Assembly (NCBI RefSeq): GCF_963664415.1
Contig: NZ_OY761440.1
Location: 1,240,001 to 1,304,000 of the forward strand
Reading direction: 5' to 3'
DNA length: 64,000 nt
Source: an uncultured Desulfobacter sp.
GTDB taxonomy: Bacteria > Desulfobacterota > Desulfobacteria > Desulfobacterales > Desulfobacteraceae
The position numbers and the translations under genes were made by a program. The first letter of the stretch is position 1, and every line of letters begins with the position of its first letter. The notes below the pieces were generated by a model. That model was not told the DNA's origin, did not search any database, and worked only from the letters and a program-made list of their open reading frames with translations. Shown in pieces: positions 9,000 to 16,186 of this stretch.

Positions 9000-9630
9000 G
9001 CCGGCATTGATACAGCCTATAAAATTTTGTGGCCGGGATTTTTCGACATACGATTTGTTGGTGATTACGGAAGTTGTGGCTACATGCGATGGTATCAGCC
9101 GCACTGAGATGGCCTACACGGTATGCGAGCTTCTTGATTGGAAGCGGCCCAGCGGGAAGCTCAAAGCCCGTGAGTGCAAGGACCTCCTTGAACTTCTGGA
9201 TGACAGAGGTATCCTTAATCTACCGGAGAAAAAGCAACCAGGTAACCACACTCCCCAGAAATTCAAAAAACAAGTCACGGACAATGAGCCCTACTGCACA
9301 CTTTCCGGCAGTGTTGAGGAATTTACGCCTCTGAATATCCAACGAGTACGAGACAGGTCTCAGCGAAACCTGTTCCGGGATCTTATCAGCCGCTACCACT
9401 ATCTGGGTTATGCCATGCCCTTTGGGGCAAGGCTTCAATATTTGATTTCCGTGACTCGACCTAAGCATCAGGTTGTGGGCTGCATCCAATTTTCAAGCCC
9501 TGCTTGGCGGATGAAGTCAAGAGACCTATGGATCGGCTGGGACGATGATAGGCGAAGCAAGGCCTTGCAACATGTGGTTAACAACAGCCGGTTTCTGGTG
9601 TTAGCCCTGTTGAAAAAGGATTTGTTTTAG
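8998..9630 (+). pseudogene. Truncated DUF4338 (DruA-like) protein
   Basis: A 210-aa product with the DUF4338 core (RNLFRDLISRYHYLGY, GARLQYLISV, VVGCIQFSSPAWRMKSRD, WIGW and VVNNSRFLVL). Full-length members are usually near 380-400 aa; here the homologous part stops right after NNSRFLVL and ends in an unrelated tail, where the IS200-type element begins. ATG 8998 is preferred over 8992 because it has proper spacing from AAAAGGAG. DUF4338 is the DruA subunit of Druantia defence, but no other druantia gene is present and stand-alone DUF4338 genes are common, so a defence role here is not supported. Confidence 0.75.
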
Positions 9631-9670
9631 GTTAATACAGCAGCATGAAACAATATGCCGAATTCAACCA

Positions 9671-9757
9671 CTATGGGCTGGAAGCCCATAGAATGCTATG
9701 GAGACTGTAAGTCTCCCTCTCAGCTAAAGCTGACTGAAAGGAGCAAGCTAAAGCTTG
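9671..9757. repeat. Array of four mini-hairpins with tiny loops
   Basis: Four successive perfect inverted repeats are visible: CTATGGGCT/AGCCCATAG (9671-9691), GGAGACT/AGTCTCC (9700-9716), TCAGCT/AGCTGA (9720-9733) and CAAGCT/AGCTTG (9744-9757), with 2-3-base loops. They lie beyond the 3' end of tnpA. One may be the TnpA recognition hairpin; why there are four is unclear. Confidence 0.6.
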
Positions 9758-9774
9758 TGTGTTACGATTGAAAA

Positions 9775-10218
9775 TCATTCAATCACAAAATTATCATTCT
9801 GATGATTCGGGTGATTTTTATGATGCTTCAAATATTCCTGGATCATGTCGTCTGTCACATGACCAGAACTGAAGGCGGCATAACCAATTCCCCAAAAATG
9901 TTTTCCCCAGTACCGTTTCCCAAGTTGAGGAAACTCTTCCTGGATTTTCCGGGAGCTTTTCCCTTTCATGAAACGGACCATATCGCTTACCGAAAGCTTG
10001 GGCGGATATGATACATAGAGATGGACATGATCTTTACTGACACGGCCTTGGATAATATGGATATCATGGCTATCACAAATCTGACGAATGATATTTCTCA
10101 AGCGGTATCCAATCTGTTTCGTCAGCACTTGATACCGATATTTAGTCACCCATACCAAATGGACTTTTAAATCATGTACTGTATGTGAACCTTTTCGATA
10201 TGATCTCATACAATTCAA
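9775..10218 (-). CDS. tnpA: IS200-type HUH/Y1 transposase TnpA
   Basis: A 147-aa protein of normal length for TnpA of IS200/IS605 elements. The HUH motif is His64-Val-His66 (DHVHLYVSYPP) and the catalytic tyrosine is Tyr129 in MIQEYLKHHK. Family features LVWVTKYRYQVL and MVRFMKGKSSRKI are intact. The enzyme cuts and rejoins single-stranded DNA at hairpin-marked ends. It looks functional. No tnpB partner is present. Confidence 0.93.
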   Translation of the reverse strand: MNCMRSYRKGSHTVHDLKVHLVWVTKYRYQVLTKQIGYRLRNIIRQICDSHDIHIIQGRVSKDHVHLYVSYPPKLSVSDMVRFMKGKSSRKIQEEFPQLGKRYWGKHFWGIGYAAFSSGHVTDDMIQEYLKHHKNHPNHQNDNFVIE

Positions 10219-10303
10219 ATACTAAAAGTCTTGGACTAAAGTCCATAGTTTTTACTACCGAACTGGGACAATAAAATGCCCCAGATGTGGAAAAGACGAT
10301 CTG

Positions 10304-10528
10304 ATGAAAAACGGACACAGTAAAAATGGCGCACAACGATACCTATGCAAAAACTGTAAAAAATGCTTCCAACTCGACTATTCCTATAATGCCTGGCGTC
10401 CCGGCGGCAAAGAGCAGATAGAGAAACAAACTCTGAACAGTAGCGGGGTGAGGGATATCAGCAGGAATTTGGGCATCGCAAAAGGAACTGTTATTTCCGA
10501 GCTCAAAAAAAAACGCCGGCGGAAGTGA
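10304..10528 (+). CDS. insA: IS1-family InsA-like regulator/zinc-finger subunit, 5' end cut
   Basis: Translation from ATG 10304 gives NGHSKNGAQRYLCKNCKKCF and an HTH (VRDISRNLGIAKGTVISELKKK), matching InsA of IS1. Homology continues upstream in frame without a start codon (GTIKCPRCGKDDL from about 10265), so half of the zinc finger and the true start are lost where the IS200-type element abuts. InsA ends at TGA 10526-10528, overlapping the insB frame by GTGA. An A9C run at 10505-10514 gives the classic IS1 -1 frameshift site. Confidence 0.75.
   Translation: MKNGHSKNGAQRYLCKNCKKCFQLDYSYNAWRPGGKEQIEKQTLNSSGVRDISRNLGIAKGTVISELKKKRRRK
10505..10514 (+). promoter_or_regulatory. Probable programmed -1 frameshift site (A9C)
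   Basis: Nine A followed by C lies just before the insA stop. The insA frame to insB frame change is -1 and the insB frame is open through this run, exactly as in IS1, where slippage on A6C makes the InsAB' transposase. Confidence 0.6.
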
Positions 10529-10995
10529 ATCCGTATTACCCGTCCGATGAAACGGCTCCGCCCATGGATGTTGAAATTCAGCTGAGCGTCGAAGGCGATG
10601 AATTCTGGAGCTATGTCAGTAATAAGAAAAACCAGCGTTGGACATGGTACGTTATCGAAAGAGAGACAGGGATTATTCTCGCCTGGCATAATGGCAAACG
10701 GACGGATGAAAGTTGTGCCCGTCTGATGGAAAAATTGGCTGATTTCCCAATAAGGTATTTCCATACAGACAATTGGCAGAGTTATAGTAAATTCATTCCG
10801 GCTGAAAAGCACATCATTGGGAAAGATAACACATGGAGGATTGAAAGGCGTAATCTGAATTTCAGAACCCATATCAAGCGATTGAATCGAAAAACTATCT
10901 GCTTTTCAAAGAACGAAAATATTCATGACAATGTTATTGGCATGTACATCAACCGGTATTATTTCTCTACTGGTTCTTTCCTGGAAGCTGCTTAA
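10525..10995 (+). CDS. insB: IS1-family transposase catalytic part (InsB-like)
   Basis: A 156-aa DDE domain resembling InsB: EGDEFWSYVSNKKNQRWTWY (first Asp), YFHTDNWQSYSKF (second Asp), WRIERRNLNFRTHIKRLNRK (Glu) and FSKNENIHDNVIGMYIN. Expressed as a fusion with InsA through the A9C slip. It ends 20-30 bases before the surviving part of a TonB receptor gene, which it or its insertion has interrupted. The left part of the element is damaged, so it is probably immobile. Confidence 0.88.
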   Translation: MNPYYPSDETAPPMDVEIQLSVEGDEFWSYVSNKKNQRWTWYVIERETGIILAWHNGKRTDESCARLMEKLADFPIRYFHTDNWQSYSKFIPAEKHIIGKDNTWRIERRNLNFRTHIKRLNRKTICFSKNENIHDNVIGMYINRYYFSTGSFLEAA

Positions 10996-11004
10996 TCAAC
11001 ATGT

Positions 11005-11547
11005 TTGATCCACCACCGAAATAATGTTGTAATCAACAAAATCGACGACATGCAGGTGGCGGAAACGCTGCCGGGAGGACATACCATCAACACCAACGCA
11101 GCCAAAGCCACCGGCCAGGGTGTTGAAATTGAACTGACGGCCAGGCTCACCAAAGCGCTTACCTTGGTGGGGGGATTCGGTTATACAGATATCAAATTCG
11201 ATTCCTTTTCCGACGCCCAAGGAGATTACGAAGGCAATAAGAACCCCTGGGCACCGGAATACACATTCAACATCGGGGCACAGTACCGACATGAAGCCGG
11301 TTTTTTTGCACGGGTGGACCTGGTCGGTTACGGTAAGATGTACTTTGACAAGGCCAACAACTATTCCAGTGACCCCTACGAGCTTGTCAATGCAAAAATC
11401 GGTTATGAAACAGACCGGTTCGATATTTATTTTTACGGTAAAAACATCTTTGACAAAAAATATGATACAAGACGGGCTTACGACGGTTTCCTGGACTTCT
11501 ACAGCCCGCCCGGAGAAGTCGGCCTGCAGGCGATCCTGAGATTTTAA
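11005..11547 (+). pseudogene. C-terminal fragment of a TonB-dependent receptor
   Basis: Homology starts at INKIDDMQVAE and runs to the C-terminal VGLQAILRF, i.e. roughly the last quarter of a beta-barrel. It aligns closely with the end of the receptor at 20011-22101 (TNAAQATGKGIELELTAK, KIGYETDHFDIYLYGKNIFD versus corresponding stretches here). The front is replaced by the IS1-like element; the first codons at 11005 are not native. Its last ~125 bases plus the following NrfD 3' end occur again, inverted, at 44.7-44.9 kb. Confidence 0.88.
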
Positions 11548-11592
11548 CCCGTCTCGTAAAAACAGTAATATGTTCCGGAGATTACACCGAAA

Positions 11593-12834
11593 TTACGTCG
11601 CCGGAGCATTCAATTTTATTTCCTGGGGGAATACCGGCAGGTACCGGTATGCAACCGAGATCAGGATGATGCCGTAAGCCACGGGCAGTATCGTCGTGGC
11701 CACTTCCTGCCAGCTTGGCACGTATAGCGCCCAAGTGTCAAAACTCATGACCGGGGCGGCCATTGTCTGGAGCACCATGACCCAGCGGTTCAGACAGATG
11801 CCGATGACGCCCAGAATGAGGGCCGCCATGCGCGTTGCCGGATTTTCACGTGTGGGTTTGTAAATCAGCAGGAGCCCCGGGATAATTCCGCAGAACACGA
11901 TTTCTGCGATTAAAATCCAATAGCCGTAAAAACTGTTGTTTGAATAAAAACGGCTGAACTCAAATCCGAGTCCGGGTGCGGTTACCGTTGCCCAGTAGAT
12001 GGTATCAATGATTTTGGCAACCATATAACACACAATCATCCAGCCCGAAATTTTTGCCAGAAGATGAACTGTCTGGTCACTTATCAGCTTTTTATGGGTA
12101 ATGGCTTCGGTGATATTTGTGACCAGTAATGTAAAGCACGGTCCAAACGCCGCAGCCGACCAGGTGTATAAAAAGAAGGTCCAGGGCCAGATCAGCAGGC
12201 CTTCCCTGACGGCAAACGGACGGCCGAACATAACACCGGTAACCCCGCCAAGAGACCCCTGATGGAAAAAGGAGAGAAAGGCTCCGGTTGCGGCAAAGAC
12301 AGCCATGACGCCGTGCATATTGTGGCTTAAATGACTGAAAAAAGAAATTTTGGCAGCTTGCCTGTTTTCCAGAATATTGGGGATGAATTCAATGGTCAGC
12401 ACCATAAAATAAGCGGTTAGGCAAAAGGCCACTTCCGTCAGCATGGAGTGGATGTTGGCATGCCAGTAAATGAACCAGAAACGCAATGGCTGTCCCACGT
12501 CAATGGCAAGGATCATCAGGGCGGAGCTATAACAGACAAACCCGATGATCACGGCAAAATTGATTATATTTTTAAGTTCTTTAACGTTAAAAATATACTT
12601 GAGCAGTCCTGTGAAAAACGCGCCGCCGCCAACTGCAATGACTGCCAGATCTGCCCAGATCCAGAGGGCGAATCCATAGTAATCGTTCATGTTGGTTTGA
12701 TTCAACCCCTTCCAGTAGATCAGTACCCATGCATAAACTCCCCAAAGAAGAACAGCCCCCACAACGGTTAATCTGAAATAAAATTTCCCCATGCCGCAGC
12801 GTTTTGTTCCTTTGGGCAACAATCCGGAATCCAT
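11593..12834 (-). CDS. NrfD/PsrC-family quinone-interacting membrane protein (QrcD-like)
   Basis: A 413-aa polytopic protein with about ten hydrophobic segments, the size and pattern of the NrfD/PsrC family that exchanges electrons between menaquinone and periplasmic iron-sulfur/cytochrome partners. Features such as the WIWADLAVIAVGGGAFF and ILAIDVGQPLRFW stretches fit QrcD/DsrP/HmcC-type subunits of sulfate reducers. The start is set at 12834 because AAGGAG lies 8 bases upstream; the earlier ATG at 12858 lacks one. No qrcABC, dsr or hmc partner is adjacent, so it is an orphan here, convergent with a TonB relic. Substrate side and partner are unknown. Confidence 0.85.
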   Translation of the reverse strand: MDSGLLPKGTKRCGMGKFYFRLTVVGAVLLWGVYAWVLIYWKGLNQTNMNDYYGFALWIWADLAVIAVGGGAFFTGLLKYIFNVKELKNIINFAVIIGFVCYSSALMILAIDVGQPLRFWFIYWHANIHSMLTEVAFCLTAYFMVLTIEFIPNILENRQAAKISFFSHLSHNMHGVMAVFAATGAFLSFFHQGSLGGVTGVMFGRPFAVREGLLIWPWTFFLYTWSAAAFGPCFTLLVTNITEAITHKKLISDQTVHLLAKISGWMIVCYMVAKIIDTIYWATVTAPGLGFEFSRFYSNNSFYGYWILIAEIVFCGIIPGLLLIYKPTRENPATRMAALILGVIGICLNRWVMVLQTMAAPVMSFDTWALYVPSWQEVATTILPVAYGIILISVAYRYLPVFPQEIKLNAPAT

Positions 12835-12910
12835 GTGTTTAATCTCCTTGACGACCATTTAAAGGATAAATAATCAAATTTTGGGGATCTATAGCACATG
12901 GCACTAAAGA

Positions 12911-15900
12911 TTAACTAAATTGAGCCTTTTGGGGGATAAGTTTTTCATACAGTGCCGTCACATCGGGGCTGACCGGGCATGCCAACTCCTGCGCGGCGTT
13001 CCGGTAAGTTTGATATGTCTGTTTTACTTGGGCAAAATTGCCTTGATTTGAATGGAAGGCCATTATTTTTGTTGCTGCGGTTTCATTAAAAGAATCAATG
13101 CTAAAGATTTTTTGGTTGCAGTGAAGGGCATTTTCCATGTCGTCTTGCTTTTCGTAAATGTCAGCCATCTCTTTGAGCATTATCAGGTAGTCTGAATTAA
13201 ATTTATCTCTTAGGTGATTGCACCAGTCCTCATATTGATCTTCTTCCAGAAATGATCCCACATAAAGGGATAGGGCCAAACGGTATGATACGAGCGCTTT
13301 TTGAGGATTGTCCCTGTTGGCCCTTGCCAGGATGAGTGCATTTGAAAACTGCTCTGAATCAATCCGGATTCTGTCAGCATCATACAGCCTGTAGGTGTCT
13401 TTTTTACGTTCAATATATGTGGAGGCCCTTTTGGGGAGAATCCCGGGTTCCAGGGTTTTGCGAAGGGCGCTCATGGCCATGTGAAATCGGCCGGCTGTTT
13501 TTTTGGGGTCAGCCTCGGGCCACAACATCTCAATCAACACTTCCCGGGGAATAAAACCTCTGGTCCTGTTGGCGGCAAGATACTTGAAAATCATGAGCGC
13601 TTTTGAGCTGTTCCATTTTGCCGGGGGGAGCTCTTTATCATTAATCGTCAGCTTGAACCGGCCAAACAACTTGATCTCTAAGATCGGACGCTTTTTCGTC
13701 ATATCTGCGTTAATAACTGATTTAAGGTAGGTAGCCGTTTTTTTGTTCAGTGTTATCTGTTTTGAACAACCGGATTTTAAAAGAGAATTGATCCATTGAA
13801 ATTCTTTTTCAACAAACCGGCGATAGTCTCTTTTTTCAGATAAAGCCAGCCCTTGTGACAGGCACTTGAACGCTTTTTGCAACATACCGGATTTAAAGCA
13901 GGCTTTTGATGCCAGCAGATGGTTGCTGAACATATGGAAATCCACACCGCTAAATTTATTTTTTGCATGTTCAAGGCAATCCAAGGCGCTGGAGTAATTT
14001 TTTTCAAGGATATACAGCTGGGCAAGGCTGTTTTCAAAGATGCCTTCAGTGGAAACCAGTCCGTAGCCTTTGATGGTGTCCATACCCTTTTCCAGTTTTT
14101 GCCGGGCCGACGTTATGTCCCCTCTGGCAATATCTATTTTATGGAGCAGCTCCCAGGCATGGGCAAGGCCCCAGCGGTTTCCCATGTCCTCGAATATCCC
14201 GACACACTCTTGGATCAGTTCAAGGGCCTGGTCCGTTCTGTCAAGGGCAACACAGTTCTGGGCCCACATGAAATAGATCCATCCCCGGGTGCTGTCAAAC
14301 TGAGATGTTTGATCACAAATCGCAATGGCCTTTTTTGCATATTCGATCCCTTTTTCATATTCTTCCAGCATAAAATAGTGGGAACTGAACTGATAATTGA
14401 GCAGGGATAAAAATGCTTCGCCACCAGACTCAAGCGCTTTTTTCAGTATCTTTTTGCTAAGCTGATATGCTTGGTTAAATCTGCCTTTGATATACAATGT
14501 GTATGTATACGCAACGTTTACGGAAATTTCAGATAAATTGCTTTCAAAACCGGAAAGGTCCCGGGTTATTTCCCGTCCGGCTTTATAGTAGGTTTCCGCA
14601 GTTTCAAATTCGCATAAAATTGAGGAGAGTAATGTCAGGTAGGCCAGTGCGGTAATGTGGGTAAAAGATTTTTCCTGCACTTCTCCAAGCACCTGTTCCA
14701 TAAGTAGTTTGGCTTCTTTAATATACCCGGTGGAATAGTATTGGGTGCCCAGCTCAATGAGGCATTTGACCATTCTGTCTCCGGATTTTTGTTTCTTAAA
14801 CAGCCGGTGAGCCCGGGTCAGGTTCTCCATGGCCTGTTTGTGCTTCCCGAAATGGGAAAAAAGTTTGGCCTGGGCCAGCAGTGATTCGGGATTTTTTTCA
14901 ATAACGGATTCAGGCAGTTTATTTAAGCACCGGCCCAGGAAATTGACTTTCCCTTCCAGCAAAAATTTTCTTTCATGGGTTCCGATGAGGGCAATGGCGT
15001 CATCAAAAGCCCGGCCTTCTAAAAAGTGGTGGATGGCCTGAAAGACATCTTCTGTTTCAAGTTCACGGGCAATCCGGCGGTGCAGTTGATTAATTTCACG
15101 CCTGGAGAATGTTTGATGAAGCTGGTCGATTAAAAAATCCCGGAAAAGATGATGCAGGTAAAAGCCTGTGCCAACGTCATCTGTGGGAAAAATCATTAAA
15201 TGGTCGTCAACCATTTTGTTGATAATGGCGGCGGCATTATCTTCATGAAATATTTTGCTGCATCGGTTTACGTTTATCTCGGTAAGAAGGGCTGCTTTCA
15301 TCATAAATGTTCTGAAATGAGTCGGCTGCAGATCAAATATATTTTCTTTGAAATACGAAAATATATGCCCTGGATTTTGCACGAATGAGTCAATTGCGGC
15401 CTTGATCTCTTCAGGCGCTTTTTTTTCCAGTGAATAGCGAAGCAACACCAGACCGGCTGCCCACCCCCCTGTGCCGGCAAAGATATCCTTGGCCGAAGTT
15501 GGGGTGGGCAACATGAAATCTGAGAAAAAAAGCTCGATCTCTTCGGGTGTAAAGGCCAGATCAGCTTCATCAATTTCAAGAAGCGTTCCTTCTGCCCGCA
15601 GTTTTGATAAACCAAATCCCGGATTTTTCCGGCCGATCAGAATCAGATGAATATGATCCGGCAGGCGGTCGATAATAAATTGTATCGCTTGATTGATGGC
15701 GGGATTGTCCCCAACCAGGTGATAGTCATCCAGAATGATGACAGTAGACTGTGTTACCGTCTTTTCCAGGAAAGCCAGCCATTCCAGGAGGGTTTCCGTG
15801 TGTTTTGTTAAACCGGTTTTTGAAACTCTATGCTGCATATCCATTTCATCAGTACCGGAATAATTCTGTTTAAGGGCGGCATACAGATAGGCAACAAACA

Positions 15901-16120
15901 CGGCAAAATCGTTATCCTGTTCATCCAGCCGGTACCAGAGGGCGGCAAGGTGAATTTGCTTAAGCGCGTCTGCAACCAGGGTTGTTTTGCCATATCCGGC
16001 ACCAGCGCTTATAGATGCTAATTTTGCCGTGCTGATTTTGCTCAAAGACCGGACCAGCCGCTTTCTGGAAAGCGTGTGATACCGTTTGGGAACCTGAAGT
16101 TTTGAGTTTAGGATGTTCAT
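12911..16120 (-). CDS. Large MalT-like STAND regulator with C-terminal SARP/BTAD domain
   Basis: A 1069-aa signal-transducing NTPase. The N-terminus matches MalT-type regulators, with Walker A GAGYGKTT (residues 40-47, Lys45) and Walker B VIILDDYHL (Asp131-132). A long helical TPR-like sensor region follows (about 340-800). From about 815 a winged-helix DNA-binding domain (LEIKLFGRFKLTINDKEL) and BTAD helices extend to the end. So the DNA-binding part is C-terminal, the reverse of AfsR. It presumably assembles on binding a ligand and ATP, then activates promoters; targets are unknown. Only a weak ribosome site (CAGGG) is seen. It sits next to a decayed relative with the opposite domain order. 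Confidence 0.88.
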   Translation of the reverse strand: MNILNSKLQVPKRYHTLSRKRLVRSLSKISTAKLASISAGAGYGKTTLVADALKQIHLAALWYRLDEQDNDFAVFVAYLYAALKQNYSGTDEMDMQHRVSKTGLTKHTETLLEWLAFLEKTVTQSTVIILDDYHLVGDNPAINQAIQFIIDRLPDHIHLILIGRKNPGFGLSKLRAEGTLLEIDEADLAFTPEEIELFFSDFMLPTPTSAKDIFAGTGGWAAGLVLLRYSLEKKAPEEIKAAIDSFVQNPGHIFSYFKENIFDLQPTHFRTFMMKAALLTEINVNRCSKIFHEDNAAAIINKMVDDHLMIFPTDDVGTGFYLHHLFRDFLIDQLHQTFSRREINQLHRRIARELETEDVFQAIHHFLEGRAFDDAIALIGTHERKFLLEGKVNFLGRCLNKLPESVIEKNPESLLAQAKLFSHFGKHKQAMENLTRAHRLFKKQKSGDRMVKCLIELGTQYYSTGYIKEAKLLMEQVLGEVQEKSFTHITALAYLTLLSSILCEFETAETYYKAGREITRDLSGFESNLSEISVNVAYTYTLYIKGRFNQAYQLSKKILKKALESGGEAFLSLLNYQFSSHYFMLEEYEKGIEYAKKAIAICDQTSQFDSTRGWIYFMWAQNCVALDRTDQALELIQECVGIFEDMGNRWGLAHAWELLHKIDIARGDITSARQKLEKGMDTIKGYGLVSTEGIFENSLAQLYILEKNYSSALDCLEHAKNKFSGVDFHMFSNHLLASKACFKSGMLQKAFKCLSQGLALSEKRDYRRFVEKEFQWINSLLKSGCSKQITLNKKTATYLKSVINADMTKKRPILEIKLFGRFKLTINDKELPPAKWNSSKALMIFKYLAANRTRGFIPREVLIEMLWPEADPKKTAGRFHMAMSALRKTLEPGILPKRASTYIERKKDTYRLYDADRIRIDSEQFSNALILARANRDNPQKALVSYRLALSLYVGSFLEEDQYEDWCNHLRDKFNSDYLIMLKEMADIYEKQDDMENALHCNQKIFSIDSFNETAATKIMAFHSNQGNFAQVKQTYQTYRNAAQELACPVSPDVTALYEKLIPQKAQFS

Positions 16121-16186
16121 GACCCTGCGACCCGAACGTTAGTCGTTGCCTGTTGAAGGGGATACTATAAAAATATGAACCGGATT

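Larger units (their letters stand above)
9640..10256 (-). mobile_element. IS200/IS605-type element (tnpA only)
   Basis: The element consists of a Y1 transposase gene flanked by subterminal hairpins, as expected for single-strand transposition: four mini-hairpins at 9671-9757 on one side and GGACTAAAGTCC (10233-10244) on the other. It lies between the truncated DUF4338 gene and a 5'-truncated IS1-like insA. The exact ends are approximate, since these elements have no terminal inverted repeats and make no target duplication. Confidence 0.6.

Noticed and set aside
8998..9630. A Druantia defence system suggested by the DruA-like gene
   Set aside because: Only a truncated DUF4338 gene is present, with no helicase or other druantia partner; its surroundings are mobile elements.
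9671..9757. A CRISPR array
   Set aside because: The units are short hairpins of different sequence with no constant repeat or spacer length, and there are no cas genes.
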